Part shown: one piece after another, positions 25,748-35,664 of the stretch
How the letters are laid out: every line of letters starts with the position of its first letter
Position numbering within the stretch: position 1 is the first letter of the stretch
NCBI GenBank assembly: GCA_025594325.1
Contig: JANHCV010000001.1
Coordinates: 2,666,001 to 2,730,000 of the forward strand
Direction: 5' to 3'
Length of the DNA stretch: 64,000 nt
Source of the DNA: Blastocladiella emersonii ATCC 22665
Lineage: Eukaryota > Blastocladiomycota > Blastocladiomycetes > Blastocladiales > Blastocladiaceae
The notes under the pieces: model-generated
The model's database searches: none
What the model was told of the DNA's origin: nothing
Seen by the model: the letters and a program-made list of their open reading frames with translations, nothing else
Position numbers and translations under genes: made by a program

Positions 25748-28099
25748 ATGAGTGACGGCGAGGGCTCCGACTACGACGTTGACTCGTTCTTCGGCTACAA
25801 GGCCCCAAAGCCCGCCCTCGCGCCGGCGCCGGCTGCCCGCGCTGCCCCGGCCAAGGCCGCGCCGCGCCCCTCCAAGCAGCGCCCAACACGGCCTGCTGGG
25901 AGTGACGATGAGGACGCTGCCGACGGCGACGTGGAGATGGCCGAGGCCGCCGCCAGCTACGACGACGACGCTGAGCACGAGGAGGAGGAGGAGGTGGAGC
26001 TCAAGCGCACGCGCCGCAGCAACAAGAAAAAGTCGGCCGCCGCCGCTGCCGCCACTCCCACCGAGCCCGAGCCCGAGATTGAGGCGATCCCCGAGACCTC
26101 GGAGCCCGGCTTCGCGCCCGTCGGCGTCAACGCGACGCTCGCGTGGCACCTCGAGACGCGCATGAACCTGGCCAACCCGACGCCCATCCAGCGCGCCGTC
26201 TACTCGTCGCTGCTCGGCCCAGGCGCCGCCAAGAACCGCGGCCGCGACGTGGCCATCCAGTCCGAGACCGGGTCCGGCAAGACGCTCAGTTTCCTCGTCC
26301 CCATCATCCAGTCGATCCTGTTCCCGACGCCCGCTCCCGAGGAGCCCATGTCGCGCGAGCTCGGCCCGCTGTGCCTCGTCCTCTCGCCCACCCGAGAGCT
26401 CGCGCTCCAGATCCACGGCGTGCTCGAGAACCTGACCAACATCTCGCGCAACACGCGCGGCGCCGCGGCCGCTTCGGCCGACGCCGAGGGCGAAGAGATC
26501 GAGGACGCGCCCGCTGCCGCCGACCAGGAGCAGGAGCAGATCCAGCTCCCGGACGGCGTCAAGATCCCGCGCCGCTGGCTCGTGTCGAGCACCATTGTCG
26601 GAGGCGAAAAGAAGAAGGCCGAGAAGGCGCGCATCCGCAAGGGCCTCAACATCATCGTGTCGACGCCCGGCCGGTTCCTCGACCACCTGCGCACCACGCG
26701 CAACCTCGACGTGTCGCGCGTGCGGTGGGTCGTGCTCGACGAGGCCGACCGCCTGCTCGACCTCGGGTTCGAGCGCGACCTCAAGGCCATCTTCGCGTAC
26801 CTCAAGGGCGAGCCCGACCCGGGCGCCAAGACGGGCATGGCGCAGGCGCGCGACCAGCCGCCCAAGGGCACGTCGCGCCCGCTCCCGCCGCCGCCGACGC
26901 CCGCGTGGCCCAAGCGCCGCCAGGTGTTCCTGTGCTCGGCGACCATGCACAAGGTCGCGCACCTCGCCGCGTGGGTCCTCGAGAACCCGCTGCACGTGTC
27001 GGCCGCGGGTATCTCGGAGGGCGGCGCCGCCACGCTCGCCGGCGGCGCCGGCCCGTCGCTGCTCAAGCACCAGTACATTATCGCGCCGCTCAAGACCAAG
27101 CTGCTCGTGCTCGCGTCGTACCTCGCCGAGATGGCGCGCGGCGGGTCTAGCGCCCCGCGCAAGCTCATCGTTTTCTTCTCGACGCGCGGCGCCGTCGACT
27201 TCTACCACCTGCTCCTCGCGCGCTTCTTCTCCGAGGACCGCACCGACCGCACGCTCGGGTACCTGTCGGGGCTCGACGTCATGAAGCTGCACGGGTCCAT
27301 GGACGCCAACGAGCGCAAGTCGGCCATTGGCGCCTTCTCGGGCGGCGCCATCGGTGGCAAGGCCGCTGCGCAGCGCAAAACGGGCGGCGCGGGCAAGGGC
27401 CAGGTGCTCATCACCACGGACGTGGCGGCGCGCGGGCTCGACCTGCAGGGCGTCGACATGATCATCCAGTTCGACGCGCCGACCGAGGTCGCCGAGTACG
27501 TGCACCGCGTGGGCCGTACGGCGCGCGCCGGGCGCAAGGGTGCGGCAGTCCTGCTCCTGGCACCGCACGAGGAGGAGTTTGCCACGGTGAACCTCAAAGA
27601 GAAGCTCGAGACGCTGGCGCCCGTGGACGTGAACAAGCGCATGGCCAAGCTGCTGCGTCTCCCGCCCGACGTGGCCGGGTCGTCGGACGAGTGGGAGAAG
27701 GCGGCGGTGCGGCTGTGGCAGATGCCCATGGAGGACTGGGTCGCGCGCGACCGCACGGCGCGCAACCTCGCCACGCTCGGGTTCCAGGCCCAGGTCAAGG
27801 GGTACGCGACGTACCCGTCCAACCTCAAGACCATCTTCCACGTCCGCAAGCTGCACCTAGGCCACCTCGCCACTACCTTCTGCCTGCGCGACGCGCCCAC
27901 GGACCTCAAGTCGCTCATGGGCCAGGGCGCCGCCAAGAACAAGGACGCGGCGGCTGGCGGTGCGGGCGCCGACGGCAAAAAGCGCAAGTTTGCCGATGGC
28001 GTCGAGTCGTACGCCAAGACGGCGGCCGACCGCGCGCAGCGCAGCATGGCGTCCGAGTTCAACACGGCCATGCCGATGCGCAAGAAGCAGCGCAAGTAG
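25748..28099 (+). CDS. DBP7: DEAD-box RNA helicase Dbp7/DDX31
   Basis: Nucleolar ATP-dependent RNA helicase of 60S ribosomal subunit biogenesis. Single exon, 783 residues from the ATG at 25748 (CGACACCATGA). An acidic/basic low-complexity N-terminus of 110 residues precedes FAPVGVNATLAWHLETRM and NPTPIQRAVY (Q motif), SETGSGKT (motif I), SPTRELALQI (Ia), STPGRFLDHL (Ib), VLDEADRLLDLGF (II), CSATM (III), VFFSTRGAVDFYHLL (IV), TDVAARGLDLQGVD (V) and HRVGRTARAG (VI). The long insertion between Ia and Ib, the IVGGEKKKAEKARIRKG segment and the C-terminal extension are typical of Dbp7. A basic C-terminus (KKRKF, KKQRK) could be a nucleolar signal. Confidence 0.95.
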   Translation: MSDGEGSDYDVDSFFGYKAPKPALAPAPAARAAPAKAAPRPSKQRPTRPAGSDDEDAADGDVEMAEAAASYDDDAEHEEEEEVELKRTRRSNKKKSAAAAAATPTEPEPEIEAIPETSEPGFAPVGVNATLAWHLETRMNLANPTPIQRAVYSSLLGPGAAKNRGRDVAIQSETGSGKTLSFLVPIIQSILFPTPAPEEPMSRELGPLCLVLSPTRELALQIHGVLENLTNISRNTRGAAAASADAEGEEIEDAPAAADQEQEQIQLPDGVKIPRRWLVSSTIVGGEKKKAEKARIRKGLNIIVSTPGRFLDHLRTTRNLDVSRVRWVVLDEADRLLDLGFERDLKAIFAYLKGEPDPGAKTGMAQARDQPPKGTSRPLPPPPTPAWPKRRQVFLCSATMHKVAHLAAWVLENPLHVSAAGISEGGAATLAGGAGPSLLKHQYIIAPLKTKLLVLASYLAEMARGGSSAPRKLIVFFSTRGAVDFYHLLLARFFSEDRTDRTLGYLSGLDVMKLHGSMDANERKSAIGAFSGGAIGGKAAAQRKTGGAGKGQVLITTDVAARGLDLQGVDMIIQFDAPTEVAEYVHRVGRTARAGRKGAAVLLLAPHEEEFATVNLKEKLETLAPVDVNKRMAKLLRLPPDVAGSSDEWEKAAVRLWQMPMEDWVARDRTARNLATLGFQAQVKGYATYPSNLKTIFHVRKLHLGHLATTFCLRDAPTDLKSLMGQGAAKNKDAAAGGAGADGKKRKFADGVESYAKTAADRAQRSMASEFNTAMPMRKKQRK

Positions 28100-28144
28100 G
28101 CGGTTTTGGGGGTAAGAGAGAAGACATATAGATTCACATTTAGT

Positions 28145-29183
28145 CTACTCTACCCAACGTGCTGGCGCTCGGTCTCCCCCGGCTCGCGGCTCGGCCAGCG
28201 GCGGCAGCTTGAGTAGCGGCGAGACCTCGGTCAGCACAGCCGACCACGTCCACACCGAGTCCTTTTCGGCCATGACGGTCGCGCACCCGCTGAGCGCGGC
28301 GCCCGCAAGGAGCTGGAGGTCGACGGCCTCGGTCGCGATGGCGTTGCGGCGCATCGACCCGGTCCCGCCGCCCGACCCGCTGCTGCCCGTGGACCCGAGC
28401 GACCCGTTGCTGCCGAGCTGGCTGCCGCTCCCGTCGGCGCCGGCCCACAGGTCCTGCGAGGTGCCGATGGGCACGTCGACGGCGAGGTCCGCGTCGCTGT
28501 CGGGCTCCTCGAAGGCCTGCAGGGCCTGGAGCGCGGGGCGGGCGAGCGCGCTCGCGACCGAGCTCGAGGTGCGGTCCGTCAGGCCGTCGGACGACGTCGA
28601 CCCGCCGAACCCGCCGCGCCGCGTACTGCTCCCGCTCGACCGCGAGCTGTGGATCGTGCTCGAGGACGCGGCTTGCTCGACGGCCGACTCGACGCCGTCT
28701 AGCGCGTCGTGTGATTTGGCGGAGGAGTTTTCTATGAGCAGATCAGTGGTTAGAGATGGTAGGGCGACCAGAGTGCTGCCGGGCCGTACTGCTCGAGTCC
28801 GTGTCGTTGGACCGGCTGCGGGTCAGGGCCTTGGGTGACTTTGGCTGCGACTCGAGCGTGCGCGCGTTGAACCAGCCATTACCCGCATCCCCACGCTTGC
28901 GCGCGCGGCCCGCGACGGCCGAGATGGCGCGCCCGTTGATCTTCTGGCTCTGCGTCGTCGAGCTGGCGGCGGCATCGGCGGGGTTCGGCGTGAGGGGCGT
29001 CGGTGTGGACGGCGTGGGGGCCTCCTTGAGGACCGTCTCCTCGACGTCGGCAGCATCGGTGAAGGCGGCGTGCAGCTGCGTGAACGACGCGGTGCGCGTC
29101 TCGAGGTCGCGCGCCACGTCGTCGCCCGTCGACTTGATAAACTTTTTGGCCCGGCGGCCGAATTGCGCGAGCTTGTCGCTCAT
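28145..29183 (-). CDS. Unknown Ser/Gly-rich protein with conserved-looking helical ends
   Basis: Not recognised. Two exons, 29183-28790 and 28731-28145, with a 58-nt intron (GTACGG donor, CTAACC branch, ATAG acceptor); 326 residues. The N-terminal 45 residues (KLAQFGRRAKKFIKST, DVARDLETRTASFTQLHAAF) look like a helical domain. The middle 200 are Ser/Thr/Gly-rich with likely phosphosites. The C-terminus (AVDLQLLAGAALSGCATVMAEKDSVWTWSAVL) is again ordered. The first-residue helix is faintly like the start of a BAR-type coiled coil, but this is not supported enough to name it. It converges with Dbp7, only 45 bases apart, and diverges from the 6PGD gene. Confidence 0.6.
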
Positions 29184-29685
29184 GGTTGCTTCATGGGATG
29201 GTGGTGCTTGCCCATTGACCGCGGCGGCGCGACGGAGACTTGAGATGGAAGACGCGAGACGCGTCGCGCGACGCGACGCGACGCGATCGGATGGGCGGGA
29301 AACGTGACCGGCGTGACTCATGCATTGATGGTTGCAGGATATCCGGCCGCCCACTCCCAATAAAAATCCGCGAGCACGCGCGCGCTGATTTTAAATATTC
29401 GCATTCATAAGCGACAAGGTCGGCGGCCGCCGCTCACGTCACCGCACGCGAGGTGACGGAGCGGAGGAGCGGTCGGGGCGGCCGGGCCGAGCCGGCGGAG
29501 GCCGCTGACGTCGGGACATGATCCGTCGCGTCCTCAACAGCAGGCGCGCGCGATAGGCGACCGACCACCCCAACCCCCAAGCCTTCAAGTGCACGCCCGC
29601 TCCCCGCGACCCATCCTCTCTCTCGCCCACCTCAACGCGCGCGTCTCCGTTGCCCGACCCACCCCCACCCATCCCACGATCCACC
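29184..29685. other. Divergent promoter between unknown gene and 6PGD
   Basis: About 500 bases shared by two divergent starts. An AT-rich patch at 29355-29410 stands out, and the 90 bases before the 6PGD ATG are C-rich. No other feature seen. Confidence 0.45.
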
Positions 29686-31476
29686 ATGACTGAGGCTGTG
29701 TACGTGGGAGCCTCTCCGCTCGCACCTCGCCCGCGCGGCACGCGCGACGGATGAAGACGACGACGACACCATGTATCGACAACACTGTCAGCGACGCGAC
29801 GCAGGCGAGCTGCCGCGAGCGAGCGCCACCGTCGACAACGTCGTCATCAGATTCGTCGCGCCGCGACCGCCACGCGCGAGCGTGTGAAGCAGCGCTGCCG
29901 CCGCCGTGTTCCCGCCGAGCTCACACGCGCCACCACGCGCCCGTTCCCCCCGTAGTGCTGACATTGGTCTTATCGGTCTGGCCGTCATGGTACGATCTCG
30001 TCGACGACGCGACGTAAGCAAGCCGCGGTACTGACGCGCCTCCTCTTCGCACGAACGCAGGGCCAGAACCTGATCCTCAACATGGACGACCACGGCTTCG
30101 TCGTGTGCGCGTACAACCGCACGGTCGCCAAGGTCGACCAGTTCCTCGAGAACGAGGCCAAGGGCACCAAGATCGTGGGCGCGCACTCGATCGAGGAGCT
30201 GTGCGCCAAGCTCAAGCGCCCGCGCAAGGTGATGCTGCTGGTCAAGGCGGGCCAGGCCGTCGACGACTTCATCGCGCAGCTGCTGCCGTACCTTGAGAAG
30301 GGCGACATCATCATCGACGGCGGCAACTCGCACTTCCCCGACTCGATCCGCCGCACGCGCCAGCTCGAGGGCATGGGCATCCATTTCGTCGGCGCCGGCG
30401 TGTCGGGCGGCGAGGAGGGCGCGCGCTACGGGCCCTCGATCATGCCCGGCGGCTCGCCCGCGGCGTGGCCCCACCTCAAGCCCATTTTCCAGGCCATCAC
30501 GGCCAAGGCGGACGGCGACCCGTGCTGCGACTGGGTCGGCGAGACGGGCTCGGGCCACTACGTCAAGATGGTGCACAACGGCATCGAGTACGGCGACATG
30601 CAGCTCATCTGCGAGGGCTACCACATCATGAAGTCGATGCTCGGCATGAAGCCCGACGAGATTGGCGAGGTGTTCACCAACTGGAACCGCGGCGACCTCG
30701 ACTCGTTCCTCATGGAGATCACCTCCGAGATTGTCAAGTTCAAGGACGAGGACGGCGCCCCGCTCGTCGAGAAGATCCGCGATACCGCCGGCCAGAAGGG
30801 CACGGGCAAGTGGACCGCCATCTCGGCGCTCGACCTCGGCATGCCCGTGACGCTGATCGGCGAGGCCGTGTTCGCGCGGTGCCTGTCGGCGCTCAAGGAC
30901 GAGCGCGCGCGCGCCTCGACGATCCTGGCCGGCCCCAAGCCGGGCATCGACGCCAACTTCACGGGCGACAAGGCGCTGTTCCTCAAGGACCTCGAGAACG
31001 CGCTGTACGCGGCCAAGCTCATCTCGTACGCGCAGGGCTTCATGCTGCTGCGCGAGGCGGCCAAGGAGCAGGGCTGGCACCTCAACAACGGCGGTATCGC
31101 GCTCATGTGGCGCGGCGGGTGCATCATCCGGTCCCGCTTCCTCGGCGACATCAAGAAGGCCTTCGACCGCAACCCGGACCTCGAGAACCTGCTGTTCGAC
31201 CCCTTCTTCAAGACGGTGCTCGACCGCACGCAGTCGTCGTGGCGCCGCGTCGTCGCCCAGGCCACGCTGCTCGGCGTCCCCGTGCCGGCCCTGTCGTCGG
31301 CGCTCGCCTTCTACGACGGGTACCGCACCGAGTACCTGCCCGCCAACCTGCTCCAGGCGCAGCGCGACTACTTTGGCGCCCACACGTACGAGCGCACCAA
31401 CGCCCCCGGCAAGTGGGAGCACACCAACTGGACGGGCCGCGGCGGCCGCGTCGCCTCGTCGACGTACAACGCCTAA
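29686..31476 (+). CDS. GND1: 6-phosphogluconate dehydrogenase (decarboxylating)
   Basis: Oxidative pentose phosphate pathway: 6-phosphogluconate plus NADP+ to ribulose 5-phosphate, CO2 and NADPH; cytosolic. Exons 29686-29699, 29956-29989 and 30061-31476 give 487 residues, close to the usual 480-490. The first exon is only 14 nt and the first intron 256 nt, far longer than others here. Splicing gives MTEAVADIGLIGLAVMGQNL, the family N-terminus with the Rossmann fingerprint. Other blocks: VCAYNRT (NADP-phosphate-binding Arg), DGGNSHFPDSIRR, VGAGVSGGEEGARYGPSIMPGG, HYVKMVHNGIEYGDMQLI (catalytic Lys and the HNGIEY motif), GTGKWTAISALDLGMPVTLI and YGAHTYER-like C-terminus. High confidence. Confidence 0.97.
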
Positions 31477-31779
31477 GGAGCGCGGCCGGCTGGTTCCCGC
31501 CCTCGTCGCTTGTCGCCGTCGTTGTCTAGCCTCTCTGTGAATACATGGTCTTCTCCCTGCAGCACACTTGGAGTCCTCGCCGTGGGTTGAGCGACGTGGC
31601 GACACGACGCGATAAGACTCGCCCGCTCGCACGTGTGGGCTGCAGCACGCGTTTGCCCAGCGCGTCGCTAATCGTTCGTTCTCACGCCCGCCGATCCCCG
31701 CTCCCCAACAACGAACACCCACCCACGCGCTCTGCAACGCAACGTAACACAACGCATCAAACCCAACCTCATCATCACC

Positions 31780-32442
31780 ATGGCCGTCGACTACTCGCAG
31801 CACCTGGACGAGCTGACGTCGCACCTGGCGGCGGCGGGTCTCGAAACGTCGCCCATGACGCAGGCCGCGCTAGCGGCGGACCCGACCGTCGCGCCGCTGT
31901 CGGGCCGCCTCCTCGCGCGCACCGTGTGCGACGCGGCGTGGGTCGCGGCCGGCCGTGCGCTGCCGTCGTCGCCCGAGCTGCAGGCCCAGATCGCCGACGC
32001 GGTCGTTGGGTTCCTCACCGACTGTCTCACGACGCTCCCGCCACCGCTCCCAAACAAGACGGAGGGCGAGGCCCCGGCGGCAGTGCCCGCGCTCCTCCCG
32101 TACCACGCGCTGCCGCTGTACTACGTGGTGCGCAACGCGCTGGTGCGCGCCATGTGGCCGCGCGACGCGGTGGTGGCGCTCGTCGAGGCGCGGCCGAGCG
32201 CCGAGGTCGAGGTGCGCGGCGAGGTCGAGACGGTTCTCGGCCAGGTGTACGCGACGGTCTCGGTCCAGACCCAGCTCCTCGCACTGTACGGCGGGTCGGC
32301 TACGCTGCTTCGCTGGCTCACCGACGAGGAGGACGAGGATGAGGTCGGCGAGGATGACGTCGAGGCGGTTGCCGAGGGCGTGGCCAAGGTCCAGATCGAC
32401 GGCGTCGAGGGCGATGAGCACGAGGTGCACGCGAGCGCCTGA
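31780..32442 (+). CDS. Unknown helical protein with acidic C-terminus
   Basis: Not recognised. Single exon, 220 residues, start in a strong CATCACCATGGCC context. Predicted mostly helical by eye: alternating Ala/Leu/Val helices at 5-60 (LTSHLAAAGLET, VCDAAWVAAGRAL), a helix IADAVVGFLTDCLTTL, then YHALPLYYVVRNALVRAMW, and a helical LGQVYATVSVQTQLLALYGG. Residues 190-205 are Asp/Glu-rich (EEDEDEVGEDD). No signal peptide, membrane segment or cysteine motif. It converges with the coiled-coil gene on the minus strand, about 80 bases apart. Confidence 0.6.
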   Translation: MAVDYSQHLDELTSHLAAAGLETSPMTQAALAADPTVAPLSGRLLARTVCDAAWVAAGRALPSSPELQAQIADAVVGFLTDCLTTLPPPLPNKTEGEAPAAVPALLPYHALPLYYVVRNALVRAMWPRDAVVALVEARPSAEVEVRGEVETVLGQVYATVSVQTQLLALYGGSATLLRWLTDEEDEDEVGEDDVEAVAEGVAKVQIDGVEGDEHEVHASA

Positions 32443-32521
32443 GCATGAGAGCATCACACAAAGAGGAATGGAATGGAATACACATCTTGTACATATGGAA
32501 ACAAAACTGGGTTGGACACGA

Positions 32522-33274
32522 TCAGTAGGCCGTCGGCGTCGGCGCTGCGGTCATGGGCGCGTCCTCAAGCTCCGTGTCGACCGAGCTCGTTTCGGCCAGC
32601 TCGTCGGCGAGCACCGGCGGGTCGACGACGGTCAGGTCCTCGGCGAACCGGACCGCCTTGGCCGACATGCTCCGGCGGCGGGATCCCGGCGTCGCCGTAG
32701 ACGTCTCGGGGAGCGGCGGGATCGGCGGCGCACGCTCGGCCTCGAGGCGCTGGACGAGCCGCTCCTTCTCGTCGACGACGCGGTCGAGCGTGACCTTGAC
32801 CATGGCGAGCTCCTCGATGACCTTTCTGCGCCGCGCGTGGCTCGAGTTGTAGAGCTCGGCGAGCGACGCGTTCTTGGAGATCTCGGCCATGTACGCGTCG
32901 CGCAGGCTCTCGAGCTCGCGCCGCGTCGAGTCGAGCGCCGACTCGCGGTCGCGCAGCATGGCCTCGAGCCGCTCCTCCTCGGCGTTCTTGACCGCCAGCA
33001 GCGCCGCGCTCTGCGCGCCCAGCAGGTCGCCGCGCATGTACGCCGACGTCAGCGCCTGCGTCGTCTCGGCAATGTCGTCGCGCAGCTTGATCAGCGGCGC
33101 CTCGAGCGACGGCGGCAGCACCGTGTGCACGACCCGCGCGACGAGGCGGGCGAGTGAGCGCAGCGCGAGGGGGGATTTGGACCGCGACGCGCTGCTCGAG
33201 TCGCCGCTCATGTCCGTGTCCGAGGGGCCGGAACGCTCCGAGCGCCGGCCGCGCGGCTGGTCGTCGTCGGACAT
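32522..33274 (-). CDS. Unknown coiled-coil protein
   Basis: Not recognised. Single exon, 250 residues. Residues 1-45 are Ser/Asp/Arg-rich. Residues about 50-180 form a long helical region with heptad-like spacing (LARLVARVVHTVLPPSLEAPL, EEERLEAMLRDRESAL, RRELESLRDAYMAE, RKVIEELAMVKVTLDRV). The C-terminal 65 residues are Pro/Thr/acidic (PPIPPLPETSTATPG, VRFAEDLTVVDPP). The RFAEDL-type text beside SRRRSMS suggests a phosphorylated docking site, an inference only. It could be a cytoskeletal or trafficking adaptor. Confidence 0.6.
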   Translation of the reverse strand: MSDDDQPRGRRSERSGPSDTDMSGDSSSASRSKSPLALRSLARLVARVVHTVLPPSLEAPLIKLRDDIAETTQALTSAYMRGDLLGAQSAALLAVKNAEEERLEAMLRDRESALDSTRRELESLRDAYMAEISKNASLAELYNSSHARRRKVIEELAMVKVTLDRVVDEKERLVQRLEAERAPPIPPLPETSTATPGSRRRSMSAKAVRFAEDLTVVDPPVLADELAETSSVDTELEDAPMTAAPTPTAY

Positions 33275-33572
33275 GGTGTAGTGGTGGTGCGGGTAGTGGT
33301 GGACGGGGTCTTCGTGGCGCTGGGGCCTCGGCAGAATCGGCAAGTGCAGGAGTCGCTGCTGCAGCAAGTGATGCGTTGCGTTGCACGGCGGCGCGTTTGA
33401 TACGTTGCAAAGAGTCGGCGTTGCTCACGGCGATGATGTTGCTTCGCACGGGTGAGAGAGGGGGAGAGGAAGCTCAAGACGAAACCCCCGAGGAGCGAGC
33501 GGCCCCACGCTGGCCAGCGGGCACGCACCCGGTCCCTGGCTGCAGCCTGGGTTGAAAGCGGACCCGTCTATT

Positions 33573-34674
33573 CTATGACCTCATCATCGCACGATCAGTC
33601 GACCAGCTCAGGACCGTAGGCCCGGCGACGGCCGAGTGCTGGCGCGCGACGAGCCCGACGCGGTCGAACAGCTCGGCCACGACGCGGGCGTCGCCGCCGC
33701 CGGCCGTGTAGGCGTGGCCGAAGACGACCTCGCGGACGCCGCACTGGACGAGTTTCTTGGCGCACCCGAGGCACGGGAACGTGGTGCAGTACAGGGTAGC
33801 GCCGGCGGCGGCGCGGCCAACCTCGAGCAGCGCGTTCTCCTCGGCGTGCATGCACAGGCACGCGTCAAGCCCGTCGCCCGCGCGCGCCGTGGCCGCGTTG
33901 CACCGCGCGCACCCGCCGTGGTTGCAGTTGACGAGCCCGCGCGGCGTCCCGTTGTAGCCCGTCGACAGCACCCGGCACTGCGCGTTCACCAGCAGGCACC
34001 CGACGCGACGCTTCATGCAGTTGGACCGCCGCGCGGCGAGGTCGCACAGCGACATGAAGTACGAGTCCCACCCGGGACGTAGCCGGTCGGACGAGAGCAG
34101 GTTCGAGGCGCGCAGCATTGCGTGCAGGTCGGCCACGGTCGGCGCGTCGTTGCAGATGGCCACGTCGGCGCGGATCGTCGACGCGTAGTGCGCGCCGCAC
34201 GTCAGGCGGTCTTGCTCGGCGATCATGTCCGGGAGAGCCGTCCTACACGCAGCAGCAACGGATGAGATTGGGTCGGGTACGACCGAGCAGCGAGAGATCA
34301 TACAGCGGCAGACCCGACCGCGCAAACTTGACCATGGCCGGCGCGTCGACGGCCACGACGAGGACAAATGGCCGCTTGCGCAGTGCGGCCATGGCGCTCG
34401 CATCGTGCAGGCCGAGGACGACCCAGTTGCTGCGCCACCGGTCCTCGCTCAGGACGTGGCTCTCGATCTACGTCACGACGCGTCAGTCCATGGACTCGTC
34501 ATGCTCGTGGTAAGAGCGCACCTCGTCGACGGAGGAGAAGGTGACGGCGCCGTCGTAGACGGACTCGGTCGCCGGAGTGGCAAGCTGGAGGGCCGAGAAG
34601 CCCCACTCGTCGGCGAGGAAGCGCGCGATGGTGCGCTTGCCGGCGTAGCGCGGGCCGGCGAGGATGATGAGCAT
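33573..34674 (-). CDS. DCD1: dCMP deaminase with N-terminal P-loop kinase-like domain (Dcd1 type)
   Basis: Deaminates dCMP to dUMP, feeding thymidylate synthesis; zinc enzyme, usually regulated by dCTP and dTTP. Three exons, 34674-34522, 34467-34304 and 34242-33573, with introns of 54 and 61 nt, give 328 residues (yeast Dcd1 has 312). The N-terminal 115 residues begin MLIILAGPRYAGKRTIARFL, a P-loop-like GPRYAGKRT, and continue to KRPFVLVVAVDAP, as in fungal Dcd1. The deaminase follows: RLRPGWDSYFMSLCDLAARRSNCMKRRVG, STGYNGTPRGLVNC, GGCARCN, CMHAEENALLEVGR (zinc His and catalytic Glu), FPCLGCAKKLVQCGV (zinc cysteines). The intron boundaries were chosen from GTGCGC and GTATGA donors that keep the frame. 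DHFR, in the same thymidylate pathway, lies 11 kb away with unrelated genes between. Confidence 0.93.
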
Positions 34675-35664
34675 GGTGCGCAAGGTCTAGTCGCGATACA
34701 TGTGTGGTGGAGCCGTCTCCGTGGCCGGATCAACGCGACAGAGCCGAGAGAGACAACGCGCGAGACAGATGGGTCATACCGCACGTGGTGGCCGTGACTC
34801 GGCTTGGCGGCTATTCCGAGGACTCGGCGAACAGCGGAGGCGGCCAGCCCGCCGAACGGGCCGCGGCGCCTCTCTCTCCCCCAGCCTGCCCGTTGGAAAT
34901 CGCCGCCGCGTATTACGTCCACGCCCGCTGCCCTCTCCCTCGCCCGCGACTGGCTGCACTCGTCTCGCCCGACTGCCGCCCGCCGTCCTTCGCTTCCGTC
35001 GAAACTCGTCTCCTTCGGCCGAACCGAACGACTGCCTCCGACACGCTCCACCAGGCGCTGCCCGCCGACCTCGCCCGCGCCGCCCGCCGCCGCCCCCGAC
35101 GCACTCCCCTCCCCTGCTAGCCGCACCCAGCTCGCCCGCCTCTCCCCCCGCGCAGCTACCTCCCGCCAGTCTATGCACTCGCACCCCCAGTAGTCTCCCC
35201 GCCTACGCCCAGCTCTCTCAGCTACCCTCGCTTCTCACCCAAGCGTTTCCGCCAGAGGACCATGAACTATTTCTTCTTCTCCTCGGGAAACCACGTTGGC
35301 CGCGACGTCGATTAGTCCAGAAATCGCTCTGTCTCGTCCTTTGAACCACACACTACTCCATCATCCTCTGCTCGCTTCGTTCTTCCGTCCCTTCCAGTTG
35401 TTACTCTATCCGCCCCTCCTCCTCGCGCTCTCCTCCTCCCTCCTTGCACCCTCTCCCCCTTCCTCACCATCACTAAGCTCTTTCGCCTGAGCTCTTCCAC
35501 GCCCTCGACTCGATTTTGGTACGGCCGCTTTCCGCTGCTGCCCGCTTGGCTCCCGTTCGTTCGTCCATCATGCTCATGCGCGCCGCCCGCCCTTTTCACG
35601 CGCACCTTCCCTCCCGCAGCGTCCGATCCTCCGACCGCCATCCACCGCCCCTCCACGACCGACC
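34675..35664. other. Divergent promoter and pyrimidine-rich leader of the GATA gene
   Basis: About 1 kb without a convincing gene. From about 34860 to 35560 the plus strand is strikingly C/T-rich, in line with a long 5' leader and promoter of the GATA-factor gene that starts at 35665. Short open frames here are low complexity and have no family features. Confidence 0.5.

Noticed and set aside
29788-31824. A 678-residue minus-strand frame over 6PGD
   Set aside because: Shadow of the 6PGD coding sequence; no domain and the same composition bias as other antisense frames.
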